The notes beneath the pieces were generated by a model. It saw only the letters and a list, made by a program, of their open reading frames with translations. It was not told the DNA's origin and ran no database searches. Source: an uncultured bacterium (GTDB taxonomy: Bacteria; Verrucomicrobiota; Lentisphaeria; Victivallales; UBA1829). From it: a stretch of 64,000 bases of DNA. This document shows positions 1-8,740 of the stretch, piece after piece. The position numbers and the translations under genes were made by a program. The first letter of the stretch is position 1. Every line of letters starts with the position of its first letter. The stretch spans positions 131,130-195,129 of the forward strand of contig URNX01000001.1 in NCBI GenBank assembly GCA_900549415.1, written 5' to 3'.

Positions 1-1426
1 CCCACTTGTATTCCTCGAAAATGGAAACGAGCTCATCCAGATAGTTCGCCGCCCCGGGAGCCCAGATCGCAACGGAAAACTCGCCCACCTGGATTTTAGC
101 TCCATATTTCTGCTGAAATTTACGCACAGCCTCCATGGATTTCGCCAGGCGGGCGCGGTTCCATCCGGCATTCCGGTAATCAAAATGCTTCGCGTAAAAC
201 TGCTTGGAATAACTCGTGTCATTGACTCCCTGATGCGTATATTCTCCCGGAACATACATATGAATCGAGTAAATGATGTTGTCAAGCGGCATCGGTGTCA
301 TTTCAAAGAAAACCGGACTCGCCATATGGTTGCTTTCAACCATGACGGGAACTTCCGGATCAACGGAGCGGATCGCTTTCGCCGCCTCATACTGCAGATT
401 CCAGAAGCTGCAGGGAACCGCTCCATGCTGAATCGGTTCATTGCAGAGGTCGTAGGCGTAAATCTGCGTATTTCCCTTGAATCTCCGGGCGGTTTCCCGC
501 CAGATCCGGATAAACGCATCGCGGTATCCGGCTTCATGCATCGCACGGAAATGCGAACTGTCGGCTTTGGCGGCCTCGGCATCTTTGCCGTACCGTCCGC
601 CGACCACATAGTGCATATCAACAATGACCTTGATGCCATACTTCTTCAGCAGGGGCATCAGTTTTTCAAGATGAGCGAGCGCATCCCCGAACCACTTTTC
701 ATAGACCTCTATGTTTTTGACGTCCGGGCATCCGTCGACAATCTGATAACGGAGCAGATTGACATTCCACGAAGCCAGGTCGTGAATGTCCTGCTCCTTC
801 AGGTTCTTCCATGCAGGACTCATCACACCGCGGCGGCGGACATCCCGCTTGACGCGGTCCGTGTATTTCTGCACAAAGTTTTCCGGAACCTTCACACTGG
901 TGACCGGAGCGACGGGATAAGTCTCATAAACCAGATTGCGGAACTGCAGTTTTCCCCATCCCTGCTGAATTCCGAAAACGACATGAACCGACTGCTGGTC
1001 TTCCGGGAAACTGCATTCCAGTGAAACCGGCTGCCATTCTGTTTGCGTTCCGCGCATGACAGGCGAAACAAAAAAGTTGTAGACGCCCTGCCGGAAATTG
1101 CTCGCAAGAATCTTTCCGCCCCAGTAAGGACCGCCCGCATCCGATGCGATATTTTCATAGCGGACCTCCCCGCGGAAACGCACCCCCATTCCGCGCATCT
1201 TCTGAACGGGAATGTTCAGAACCGCTCCAAGCGTTGCATTGCCAATCTTCGGAGACGGCGGAATCATCACCGTAAGAACGCCGTCATCGAAGCTCACCTG
1301 ATACTTGACGCTCCCGGCTGTACGGTTTCCAAGAACAAAATCTTTTGCTGTCAGAGGAATTTCAGCCGCCGGCAAAGTTACAACGAACGCGCAGAGCGCA
1401 AAAAAAACAATCATCAGTCTTTTCAT
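1..1426 (-). CDS. Secreted glycoside hydrolase family 5 (cellulase-like), C-terminus cut by window edge
   Basis: The frame is open from the ATG at 1426 to the left edge (475 residues, no stop), so the gene is partial. A signal peptide is visible (MKRLMIVFFALCAFVVTLPAA). Residues about 25-170 form an N-terminal beta-rich, carbohydrate-binding-like region, followed by a GH5-like TIM barrel. The acid/base motif is YDLCNEP (Glu330) and the likely nucleophile is Glu449 in QVGEFSV; VIVDMHY fits the usual beta-strand 3 motif. GH5 enzymes hydrolyse beta-linked glucans or mannans, probably here in the periplasm or at the surface. It is the last visible gene of the minus-strand unit starting at 4497, 153 nt after the pseudopilin. 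Family assignment is good; the exact substrate is unknown. Confidence 0.8.
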   Translation of the reverse strand, partial: MKRLMIVFFALCAFVVTLPAAEIPLTAKDFVLGNRTAGSVKYQVSFDDGVLTVMIPPSPKIGNATLGAVLNIPVQKMRGMGVRFRGEVRYENIASDAGGPYWGGKILASNFRQGVYNFFVSPVMRGTQTEWQPVSLECSFPEDQQSVHVVFGIQQGWGKLQFRNLVYETYPVAPVTSVKVPENFVQKYTDRVKRDVRRRGVMSPAWKNLKEQDIHDLASWNVNLLRYQIVDGCPDVKNIEVYEKWFGDALAHLEKLMPLLKKYGIKVIVDMHYVVGGRYGKDAEAAKADSSHFRAMHEAGYRDAFIRIWRETARRFKGNTQIYAYDLCNEPIQHGAVPCSFWNLQYEAAKAIRSVDPEVPVMVESNHMASPVFFEMTPMPLDNIIYSIHMYVPGEYTHQGVNDTSYSKQFYAKHFDYRNAGWNRARLAKSMEAVRKFQQKYGAKIQVGEFSVAIWAPGAANYLDELVSIFEEYKW

Positions 1427-1542
1427 AAAAACCTCTCGGTTTGCGAGGAAGGACCCGGCACGCAAAAAAAACGCCCATGTTTGCCCTTCCAAGTTTATCT
1501 CGGTTTTCCGGATGATGCCGATTGCATCAATCCTGCGGAAAC

Positions 1543-1571
1543 GGCGGAGAAGATTTCCTGTTTCCTCCGCC
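1543..1571 (-). terminator. Hairpin between pseudopilin and GH5 gene
   Basis: GGCGGAG (1543-1549) pairs with CTCCGCC (1565-1571) in the 153-nt gap. No clear T-run follows on the minus strand, so it may be a weak or factor-dependent terminator, or a processing hairpin that lowers GH5 expression. Confidence 0.35.
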
Positions 1572-1579
1572 AAAAACGC

Positions 1580-2347
1580 TTACGGTCTGACCCAGTTATA
1601 AAAGAACGGAGTCCGGTTCGGAAGAAATCTTCTGCCCTCCACATGCCCGTCCACAAAAGTGAAATTGGAAATTCCGCCATGCAGCCATCCGGGAGAGAGA
1701 TTGCCGCCATAGATGCCGACTCCATACGGAGCAATATATTCAACCCGGGCGACTGTGCCGCCCCCGAAATAACCGGTGTGATATCCCGTCACCCAGTCTT
1801 GTTCCCCGAAAAGCACGGCACGCGAATTCATGCTTGTGAGTTTGTTTGATCTGGAATTTCCCGCCACATCCAGCAACCACGGCAAAGTCTTGTCCGCAAC
1901 ACCGATGCTCACATCTTGAGTGCCGGCGACACTGTAATTCGGATGATAGGCTACGATGCTCTCCGCTCCATTCAGTTTGGACGACACAGCCGGGCAAAGC
2001 ATTACGGTGGATTTCAAGCGGGTGTAATAAACCGCTCCGTATATATCTCCCTCGTCTTTCAACGGGAGATAGCGTCTTAACTTATTCCAGTGTCCGCCTT
2101 GCCAGTCCTGCTGGGGCAGCCAGTCTTCATTGTCCGAAGCATAGGTATGAAGCGCAAGTCCGATCTGCTTCATGTTGTTGATACATGTAACCGTTTTCGC
2201 CTTCTCACGCGCCTTGTTCAGAGCTGGCAAAAGCATGCCGGCGAGGATGGCGATGATCGCAATTACCACAAGGAGCTCTACAAGGGTAAATTGACGCTTC
2301 ATTCCAATCCAAACAAAACCTAAATTTTCTCTCTTTCTCTTCATCAT
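1580..2347 (-). CDS. Type II pseudopilin (N-methylation motif, H-x9-DG type)
   Basis: A 255-residue protein. After a 19-residue leader comes the prepilin motif FTLVELLVVIAIIAILAG with Glu at +5, then LLPALNKAREKAKTVTCINNMKQIG, the standard N-terminal helix of Lentisphaerota/Planctomycetes pseudopilins. The C-terminus has FTFVDGHVEGR, the DG-containing signature of the family. Residue -1 before Phe is Gln, not the usual Gly. The double ATG at 2347/2344 follows AGGAGG at good spacing; an internal ATG at 2302 would give a shorter leader. It lies 17 nt after the DUF6259-like gene and is surely co-transcribed. Likely role: assembled or displayed by a type II secretion-like machine, perhaps binding glycan for the neighbouring enzymes (inference). 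Confidence 0.85.
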   Translation of the reverse strand: MMKRKRENLGFVWIGMKRQFTLVELLVVIAIIAILAGMLLPALNKAREKAKTVTCINNMKQIGLALHTYASDNEDWLPQQDWQGGHWNKLRRYLPLKDEGDIYGAVYYTRLKSTVMLCPAVSSKLNGAESIVAYHPNYSVAGTQDVSIGVADKTLPWLLDVAGNSRSNKLTSMNSRAVLFGEQDWVTGYHTGYFGGGTVARVEYIAPYGVGIYGGNLSPGWLHGGISNFTFVDGHVEGRRFLPNRTPFFYNWVRP

Positions 2348-2364
2348 AACAAACTCCTCCTCTT

Positions 2365-4497
2365 TTATTTTATTTCAAGCATCACCGCATCCAGCGGCGG
2401 AACTTCAAGGGTAAGATATGCGCCGTCAAACACGGTCTCACCGGAGCGCGTGCGGAAAACACCGCTGACCGGGGACGCGAAGTCAACACGGCAGGGCTCG
2501 GGGCGAACACTGTAATTCGCGAGAATCACAACCCGGCGTCCCGCATGTTCCCACGCGGAACTTTCCACACACGGACACTCCGCGGGAGCGCGGTTCTTCA
2601 GATGAATCCGGCGCATTCCGCAGGTCACGCGCGGCGCCTTCTCCATGCGCCCGGCAATCAGGAACTCCGACGCCGCTCCGCGGCGCCATTCGCTCAGATT
2701 CCCGATCAGATCCACCAGAGGCTTCTGCTCCGGCTCAGGAACACTCCACCGCAGCGACCAGTGCCAGTGAATGTGTCCGCCATCCTTCAGGACAACTGAA
2801 AGCAGGTTGCCGCTCACAAAATTCCACGCGATTTCCCACTGCAGGAAAAAGGGCGTGCGCCCGACATCCACCCACTGCGTCAGGCAGACGCCGTTTCCTT
2901 TGAATCCGGAAACATATTCGTGGAACAGGTACGGATAGAGCGGGACCGGGCTTCCGCATGCCCCCCATGCAAGATTGCTGCGCAGGTCATTCAGACGGCA
3001 TATGCTGATGTACGGTTCCGCCGCCGCATTTTCGCAGCCGAGAACGGTGTGCCCCGCCGCCTCCTGCGCTTTGCGAAGCAGTCCGCGCATGGCGTCGGTC
3101 TGCCACGCACCGGGAAGCGCGGGGTGTCCGTGCGTCTTCGAATAGCAGAGCGGCGATGCGCATCCCTGGTTCTGGTCGAAATACTGAAGATAATCCACGC
3201 CGCATTCCGCCGCCGCGCGGATCTCGTGCTGAACGACATCAACAGTGAATGGACGCGACGGACAGAGGTCATGTCCCAGACGCGTTCCGCGTGCGCCGTT
3301 GCAGACTCTGGAATAGAGCTCGCCGTGCGGTCCCGCGCAGACTTCCCGCTCCAGATGCTTCTCTTCGAACTCAGAACGTTTGTCGTAAGCGGTGTTAATC
3401 ATGCTCTTCTGAGTCCAGCCGATACCGGATCCGTAAAGTCCGACCGTATCTCCCGCCGCATGGAGCGTATCGGCATATTCGCGGAGCTTCGCTTCCCCGC
3501 CATAAGGCGGCCATATGTACGGAGGCGCCCACGGCGCAGTTCCTTCCCAGTGCATGATCAGCGCAGTCAGCGGATTATGCCACGCGGCGCGGTAACGTTC
3601 CACAACCGGAAGCGCGTTTTTGTAGGGGAAATATTCGTTTTCCGGCATTGCGCCCGTATCGAGCCCCTTCCCGCGCACCGGGTAAATCAGCAGAACCGGA
3701 GATTTCGCCAGCCACGGGATCATGCGTTTTTCGAGTTTTTCCGGAAGCGTGCGGTCTTCCGACTCCATCCACGCGCGGTAAAGCTCCGCCGCATCCTCCC
3801 AGCCGCCGCGGAATCCCGCAATTACGGTTTCATACGCAACGGAATCCGCTCCGCCCGTAAAGTGCTGAAGAAGCGTAACCGCGGCGCCGGAGTCATCCGG
3901 CATGAAATCAATGGTCTTCGGAAAATGCGCGGCGTCGCGGCAGCCGATGAAAAGTCCGCCGCCCTGCGCCAGATACGCCTCGAACTGAACCGCCGCAGGT
4001 CCCGGATAGAAACCGGAAAGACCGGTCATGGGATACTCCGATTTTTCACACCGGAAATCCGCATTCGTTTCCCGGATGCGCAGATCGTCGACCAGTGTTC
4101 CCTCCGCAAACGGAAGCAGATACTGTCCGTCGTGAAAGCGGCGGAGACGGATGCGCGGAAAGTTGATCCACTCCGTTTTGAAATCACCGGTTCCCGGATG
4201 AACCTCGATATTCCACACGGTTTCGCCACCGCGGACTTCCACCGTCACATCGGCCGAGGTTCCGGGATAGCGTTCACACTCCGCAAAGTGCAGGGAATGA
4301 ACCGCCCCCTCCGTCTTCACGGAAACGGCGGCGAAATCCTCCGCTCCGAGCGGAAGAGCGTTCCCGATGAAATCGCGAAGCTGAATTTCAAAAATGCCGC
4401 ATGGTTCCGGCGCGGCAAATTCCGTTCCGCAATGACGCAGGGAAATGACTTCTCCGCGGCCGTTGAATTCCGGAACGATGTTCTCTTGTTTTGTCAT
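2365..4497 (-). CDS. DUF6259-like putative glycoside hydrolase
   Basis: A 710-residue protein without a signal peptide. The N-terminal third is beta-rich (sandwich-like). The central part looks like a TIM barrel with YGSGIGWTQ, GVDYLQYFDQNQG and VLGCENAAAEPY, and the C-terminal 80 residues resemble a glycosidase beta domain (FDGAYLTLEVPPLDAVMLEIK). From memory this pattern matches DUF6259 proteins of Lentisphaerota, which are presumed glycosidases; acidic residues in YFDQN and GCENA are catalytic candidates. It is the first gene of the unit 4497-1. An AGGAG ribosome site lies 9 nt before the ATG and a consensus promoter with an inverted repeat lies just upstream. Substrate unknown. Confidence 0.6.
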   Translation of the reverse strand: MTKQENIVPEFNGRGEVISLRHCGTEFAAPEPCGIFEIQLRDFIGNALPLGAEDFAAVSVKTEGAVHSLHFAECERYPGTSADVTVEVRGGETVWNIEVHPGTGDFKTEWINFPRIRLRRFHDGQYLLPFAEGTLVDDLRIRETNADFRCEKSEYPMTGLSGFYPGPAAVQFEAYLAQGGGLFIGCRDAAHFPKTIDFMPDDSGAAVTLLQHFTGGADSVAYETVIAGFRGGWEDAAELYRAWMESEDRTLPEKLEKRMIPWLAKSPVLLIYPVRGKGLDTGAMPENEYFPYKNALPVVERYRAAWHNPLTALIMHWEGTAPWAPPYIWPPYGGEAKLREYADTLHAAGDTVGLYGSGIGWTQKSMINTAYDKRSEFEEKHLEREVCAGPHGELYSRVCNGARGTRLGHDLCPSRPFTVDVVQHEIRAAAECGVDYLQYFDQNQGCASPLCYSKTHGHPALPGAWQTDAMRGLLRKAQEAAGHTVLGCENAAAEPYISICRLNDLRSNLAWGACGSPVPLYPYLFHEYVSGFKGNGVCLTQWVDVGRTPFFLQWEIAWNFVSGNLLSVVLKDGGHIHWHWSLRWSVPEPEQKPLVDLIGNLSEWRRGAASEFLIAGRMEKAPRVTCGMRRIHLKNRAPAECPCVESSAWEHAGRRVVILANYSVRPEPCRVDFASPVSGVFRTRSGETVFDGAYLTLEVPPLDAVMLEIK

Positions 4498-4512
4498 ATT
4501 CGACTACTCCTG

Positions 4513-4543
4513 TTTCTGTTCTGCATACATTATAGAACAGAAA
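4513..4543. promoter_or_regulatory. Perfect 10-bp inverted repeat over the -10 box (candidate operator)
   Basis: TTTCTGTTCT (4513-4522) and AGAACAGAAA (4534-4543) are exact inverted repeats separated by 11 nt. The repeat covers the -10 element of the promoter for the DUF6259-like unit, so a bound protein would block transcription. The flanking AraC gene is one candidate binder, though AraC proteins usually prefer direct repeats. Confidence 0.6.
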
Positions 4544-4557
4544 TGCGGTTTTGACAA
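4529..4557 (-). promoter_or_regulatory. Sigma-70 promoter of the DUF6259-pseudopilin-GH5 unit
   Basis: TTGTCA (4557-4552) and TATAAT (4534-4529) on the minus strand are spaced by 17 nt, about 30 nt before the ATG at 4497. The -10 is a perfect consensus. Confidence 0.75.
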
Positions 4558-4605
4558 GACACAATTCGCTAAAAGAATGTAACGATCCGCTAAAACTGAA
4601 TATTT

Positions 4606-5487
4606 TTACAGGTCTTTCCGTTGTTCTTTCCGGTATTGCGCCGGAGTGATTCCGATTTCGCGGCGAAAAAGTTTGATCATGTAATTTGCGGAACAGAAAC
4701 CGCAGAGCCCGGATATTTCCCCGATGGAAAGATCGGTCATTGTCAGATAATCGCAGACTTTCAGAAGACGGACTTTAAGCAGGTACTCCATTGGCGAAAC
4801 GCCGGTGGCGGTGCGGAATTTTTTGGTGTAGGAGGGCACGCTCATTCCGGAAAACTTTGCCAGTTCGCTGAGAGTGAACGTGCGTTCCGGCTGCCCCTCC
4901 ATCATGCTGATGGATTCAAGAACGCCGAAACTGTTTTCCCCGAGCTCCGCCCCCTTCGCCCGCTTCCGGAGAGCGGGAATGATAAATTCAAGGAAAAGCG
5001 CAGTCACGACCGTTTCAAAGCAGTCGCCCCGGCGGTTCTCTTCCAGAATCGCACGGTCAAGGCATTTCGCCGCGGCGGTCCGTTCAACCGGAGCAAGATG
5101 AAGCTGGTGCTCCGGCGTTCCACCCCGTTCAAACAGAATTTTCCAGCCCGGCAGTTTTTCCAGTTCGGGATACGGCGCGAGCAGTTCTCTGTGCAGATAG
5201 ATGTTGTAGAGCACCATGTTCCGCCCCTTGCGGAACTCGTGGCTTTCGCCTTCCAGAACAGAAAAAAGGTCTCCCTGAATGAGCCCTTCATGACGGGTCT
5301 GTCCACCGCGTCCGGTGTAGGAATGCAGCGCGCATCCCTCCGCGACGAACGCCAGCTCAATGAAGTTGTGCGAATGATACGGCACGCTCTGCATCTGCCG
5401 GTCTTTCACAATCTTCAAAGGAAATCCCGGCGTCATCCCGACATCCCGTTCTGAAAAAACATGCACAACTCTGTTTTTCTGCATCAT
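4606..5487 (-). CDS. AraC-family transcriptional regulator
   Basis: About 293 residues. An N-terminal cupin-like sensing domain (HSHNFIELAFVAEG, residues about 35-50) is followed by the C-terminal double helix-turn-helix (TLSELAKFSGMSVPSYTKKF, then LSIGEISGLCGFCSANYMIK). Such proteins typically activate sugar-use genes in response to a ligand. ATG codons at 5487 and 5484 follow GGAAAGG; an upstream TTG at 5508 is possible but less likely. It is encoded directly upstream of, and in the same direction as, the DUF6259-like unit, so it is the obvious candidate regulator for it (inference). Confidence 0.88.
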   Translation of the reverse strand: MMQKNRVVHVFSERDVGMTPGFPLKIVKDRQMQSVPYHSHNFIELAFVAEGCALHSYTGRGGQTRHEGLIQGDLFSVLEGESHEFRKGRNMVLYNIYLHRELLAPYPELEKLPGWKILFERGGTPEHQLHLAPVERTAAAKCLDRAILEENRRGDCFETVVTALFLEFIIPALRKRAKGAELGENSFGVLESISMMEGQPERTFTLSELAKFSGMSVPSYTKKFRTATGVSPMEYLLKVRLLKVCDYLTMTDLSIGEISGLCGFCSANYMIKLFRREIGITPAQYRKEQRKDL

Positions 5488-5510
5488 CAGCCTTTCCGCC
5501 TTATACAAAA

Positions 5511-5549
5511 ATCCCCGGGAATTTACTGGAGTTCAATGCCCGGGGAAAA
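5511..5549 (-). terminator. Rho-independent terminator of glyQS
   Basis: An 8-bp stem (TCCCCGGG at 5512-5519 with CCCGGGGA at 5539-5546), read on the minus strand, is followed by TTTTTGT. It lies 20 nt after the glyQS stop and ends transcription before the AraC gene. Confidence 0.8.
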
Positions 5550-5569
5550 TGATCTGAATTGACTTCAAA

Positions 5570-6901
5570 TCAGCCGTTGATCTTCTCGGAGAGATAAGTC
5601 TTCAGATTGTCAAGGGAGACTCGCTCCTGCTCCATCGTGTCGCGGTCGCGGACCGTGACGGCATTGTCGCTCTCGGAATCGAAGTCGTAGGTCACGCAGA
5701 ACGGCGTGCCGATTTCGTCCTGACGGCGATAGCGCTTGCCGATGTTGCCCGTAACATCCGCCTCGGTACGGAAGCTGTCCCAGAGATCCTTGCGGAGAGC
5801 AAGAGCCTTGTCGTTCAGCTTCTTGGAAAGCGGCATCACAGCGACCTGAACCGGCGCGATACGCGGCGGGATGTGCAGAACAATGCGGACATCCTCTTCC
5901 ATTCCCTCTTTCTTCGTCGGAGCCTTCTGCTCGTCGTAGGCGTGGGAGAGAACCGCAAGGAAGGTGCGGTCGAGTCCGACAGAGGTCTCGACAACGGTCG
6001 GGAGATACTTCTCGCCCGTGGCGGGATCGAAGTATTCGAGGTTCTGCGTGGAATATTCCTGATGACGGGACATATCCCAGGTTCCGCGGTGGTGGATACC
6101 TTCGAGCTCGCCCCAGCCGAACGGGAACTTGAACTCGATATCAACCGCAGCTTTCGCATAGTGCGCAAGCTTGTCATGCGGATGGAACTGAATCTCGTCT
6201 TCGCGGAACTGGAGTTTCTCTCGGTAATATTTGTAGCGGGTGTCGCGCCAGTGCTCCCAGACTTCCATGGAACCTTTGTCCGGGCAGAAATATTCCATTT
6301 CCATCTGCGTGAATTCGCGGGAGCGGAAAGTGAACATGCGCGGGGTGATTTCGTTACGGAAGGATTTTCCGATCTGGGCGATACCGAACGGAAGCTGCAT
6401 GCGGGTCGCAATGCGGATCAGGTGGAAATCCACGAAGATCGGCTGGCAGGTTTCCGCACGGAGATAGGCGACGTGTTCATCGTCGAAGACAGGTCCGACG
6501 TAAGTTTTCATCATGAGGTTGAACTCGCGCGGCGGGGTAAGGTCGGTGGAACCGCAGTTCGGGCAGACCTTCGGGTCGGGCATCTGGTCGACGCGGTGGC
6601 GCGCCTTGCAGTGTTTGCAGTCGCACATAATGTCGCCGAAACGGTCGATGTGACCGGAAGCTTTCCAGACTTTCGGGTGGCAGATGACCGTGGAGTCGAG
6701 TCCGACGACGTCATCGCGTTTTTCCACCATTTCGCTCCACCAGAGCTGTTCGATTGCGCGTTTCATCGCGGTTCCGTACGGACCGTAATCCCAGAAACCG
6801 TTGAAACCGCCGTAAATTTCCGAACTCTGAAACACAAAACCGCGACGCTTGCACAGCGTTACGATCTTGTCCATCAGCTCGCCTTCCGTAGTAATAGCCA
6901 T
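5570..6901 (-). CDS. glyQS: Glycyl-tRNA synthetase, dimeric single-chain type
   Basis: A 443-residue class II synthetase that charges tRNA-Gly, two copies of which lie at 59495-59663. Visible features are the N-terminal KRRGFVFQSSEIYGG and GFWDYGPYG, the class II motif 2 region SFRNEITPR, and a zinc-ribbon-like insertion with CDCKHC and CPNC near residues 93-117. Length fits the alpha2 type found in many bacteria, not the alpha2beta2 GlyQ/GlyS pair. The ATG follows AAAGGAG, and its promoter lies at 6939-6966. Function is secure. Confidence 0.95.
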   Translation of the reverse strand: MAITTEGELMDKIVTLCKRRGFVFQSSEIYGGFNGFWDYGPYGTAMKRAIEQLWWSEMVEKRDDVVGLDSTVICHPKVWKASGHIDRFGDIMCDCKHCKARHRVDQMPDPKVCPNCGSTDLTPPREFNLMMKTYVGPVFDDEHVAYLRAETCQPIFVDFHLIRIATRMQLPFGIAQIGKSFRNEITPRMFTFRSREFTQMEMEYFCPDKGSMEVWEHWRDTRYKYYREKLQFREDEIQFHPHDKLAHYAKAAVDIEFKFPFGWGELEGIHHRGTWDMSRHQEYSTQNLEYFDPATGEKYLPTVVETSVGLDRTFLAVLSHAYDEQKAPTKKEGMEEDVRIVLHIPPRIAPVQVAVMPLSKKLNDKALALRKDLWDSFRTEADVTGNIGKRYRRQDEIGTPFCVTYDFDSESDNAVTVRDRDTMEQERVSLDNLKTYLSEKING

Positions 6902-6938
6902 AAAAACTCCTTTAAAATAAAGTTCATTTTCAACTGGT

Positions 6939-6966
6939 AAAATATCATCTTTTTTGCGGAATTCAA
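6939..6966 (-). promoter_or_regulatory. Probable promoter of glyQS
   Basis: Minus strand: TTGAAT (6966-6961), a 16-nt spacer, and TATTTT (6944-6939), about 38 nt before the start codon. Confidence 0.5.
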
Positions 6967-7005
6967 ATCAAATTGCAAAAAACACGGGAAAAGCTCTTCC
7001 CGGGG

Positions 7006-7034
7006 TTGCAACATCCGCGTTCACGGGGTATATT
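7006..7034 (+). promoter_or_regulatory. Promoter of the HPr-trkA-trkH cluster
   Basis: TTGCAA (7006-7011), a 17-nt spacer and TATATT (7029-7034), 50 nt before the HPr start. Confidence 0.65.
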
Positions 7035-7083
7035 TAGGGAAATATTCAGAAAACCAGCAAACAACCGGAGGGACCGAACAATC

Positions 7084-7362
7084 ATGGTTGCAAAAAAAGT
7101 CGTCATCAAGAACCGCGCCGGGATTCACTGCAGGCCGTCAAGCGCCATCATCGCGGAGGTTGACAAATTTCCGAACGTCAGTTTTGAACTCAGAGCGGAA
7201 AGCGGAACCGCCTCCATGCACAGCATTCTCGAACTTCTTGCGCTCGGGCTTCAGCAGGGCGATGAAGCAACCCTTCAGGCAACCGGGGAAAACGAATCCG
7301 AAGCGATCGAAATCATCGCCGCCGCCTTTGAACGCGAATACGATTTTCCTCCGCAGAACTGA
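7084..7362 (+). CDS. ptsH: HPr family phosphocarrier protein
   Basis: A 92-residue protein starting at the ATG after GGAGGG; longer upstream reading has no support. The phosphorylation site His15 sits in GIHCRPSS, and a serine aligning with the regulatory Ser46 is present (Ser47 in SMHSILELL). HPr passes phosphate from enzyme I to sugar or regulatory PTS proteins; no enzyme I or EII gene lies nearby. The gene is 12 nt ahead of trkA and shares its promoter, so a role in regulating potassium uptake is worth considering, by analogy with nitrogen-PTS control of Trk in enterobacteria (inference). Confidence 0.88.
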   Translation: MVAKKVVIKNRAGIHCRPSSAIIAEVDKFPNVSFELRAESGTASMHSILELLALGLQQGDEATLQATGENESEAIEIIAAAFEREYDFPPQN

Positions 7363-7374
7363 TCCGGAGCGGTT

Positions 7375-8736
7375 ATGAAGGCAATCATCATAGGAGCCGG
7401 AGAACTCGGGCGACTGCTCGCTTCCACGCTCTGCGCGGAAAACCACGACGTCGTCGTCATCGATTCCTCCAGCGAAAACTTTGAACGGCTGAAAGAAAAG
7501 CTCGACCTCATGGTCATTGAAGGTTCCTGCTCCGATGTTTCCATTCTCAAACAGGCGGGAATCCAGAGCTGCGACACCCTCATTGCGGTCAGCGGCGATG
7601 AAGCGGCAAACATTCTCGCCTGCAAAATCGCAGGGAAATTCGGCGTAAAAAAAACAATCTGCCGTTTCTATTCCCTCGACTGTTTCTCCCCCGCGGATGG
7701 AATCACGCCCGAATTTTTCGGCATCTGGCGCGCCTTCTCTCCACCGGAACAGTGCGTACGGAAAATCATCGATACGCTCGACAATCCCATCTGCCTTGAA
7801 AAAATCCAGTTCACCAATCCGGATGCGCTCATGGAGGTTATTTCCATCACACCGAGCTCCATGCTCGCCGGGGCAAGAATCAAGGATATCCCCGTTTCCG
7901 ATGCGCTCTCCAAAGTCCGCTTCGCGGCAATCGTCCGCGACCGCCAGTTTCTCATTCCGCACGGAGATACCGTTTTCGTCCCCGGCGACAAGGTTTACGT
8001 CGCCGGGAAAAAGAGCGACGTGGACGATTTCGTCGAGGTCATATCCCCCTCGCCCGCCGTCCGTTCCGCTCCGCTGCGGATCATCATCTCCGGCGCAACC
8101 GCAACCGGAACCATTCTCGCACGGGAACTTCTCGACAGAGACATTGAGGTCCGGTTCATCGAAAAAAGCGAACTGCGCGGGGAACGTCTGCTCGATTCCA
8201 TGCCCCAGGGAATGCTTGTCATCAAAGGCGACCCGACCGATGAACAGGTCATGGAGGAAGCCGGCATTCAGAACTGCGACGCCTTTGTCGCCGCGGCCGA
8301 TGACGACGAAGAGAACATTCTCGCCTGCATCATGGCAAAACGTCTCGGCGCAAAAAAGACCATTTCCGTCACACACAAACCGGAATACATCCGCATTGTT
8401 CCGACAATGGAGATGATCGACAGCGGAATCAGCTCGACCCTGGTTTCCGTCAATCTGATTTTGCGGATCCTGGAAACGGGAACCATGCGAATCGACGCGA
8501 AACTTCAGCGTTTCCATGCGCATCTCACGGAATTTACAGTTTCCGCGAAATCCCCGCTTGCGGGAAAAACAATCATGGAATGCAAACTGCCCCCGACCGT
8601 GGTTCTGGCGCTCCTGTTCCGCGGAGCCGACGTCATTCCGCCCGCCGGAACGACTGTGCTGCTCCCCGGTGATGTCGTTGTCGCAATCGTCAACCCGAAG
8701 GGGCTCAAAGACATCGAGCCTCTTTTCCCGAAGTGA
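7375..8736 (+). CDS. trkA: Trk potassium uptake protein TrkA
   Basis: A 453-residue cytoplasmic regulatory subunit with two RCK modules in tandem (TrkA_N plus TrkA_C, twice). The first nucleotide-binding motif is intact (IIGAGELG, residues 5-12); in the second half the equivalent SGATATG is degenerate. TrkA gates the TrkH channel in response to NAD(H) or ATP/ADP. A GGAG site precedes the ATG. The gap to trkH is 4 nt, so the pair is one operon. Confidence 0.93.
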   Translation: MKAIIIGAGELGRLLASTLCAENHDVVVIDSSSENFERLKEKLDLMVIEGSCSDVSILKQAGIQSCDTLIAVSGDEAANILACKIAGKFGVKKTICRFYSLDCFSPADGITPEFFGIWRAFSPPEQCVRKIIDTLDNPICLEKIQFTNPDALMEVISITPSSMLAGARIKDIPVSDALSKVRFAAIVRDRQFLIPHGDTVFVPGDKVYVAGKKSDVDDFVEVISPSPAVRSAPLRIIISGATATGTILARELLDRDIEVRFIEKSELRGERLLDSMPQGMLVIKGDPTDEQVMEEAGIQNCDAFVAAADDDEENILACIMAKRLGAKKTISVTHKPEYIRIVPTMEMIDSGISSTLVSVNLILRILETGTMRIDAKLQRFHAHLTEFTVSAKSPLAGKTIMECKLPPTVVLALLFRGADVIPPAGTTVLLPGDVVVAIVNPKGLKDIEPLFPK

Positions 8737-8740
8737 CGCC

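Noticed and set aside
2920..4554. A 544-codon open frame opposite the DUF6259-like gene
   Set aside because: It is arginine-rich and unlike any family; the minus-strand gene has a promoter, a ribosome site and homology-like motifs.
6973..7083. An N-terminal extension of HPr by 37 residues
   Set aside because: It would place translation over the promoter; the ATG at 7084 has GGAGGG and gives a normal-length HPr with His15.
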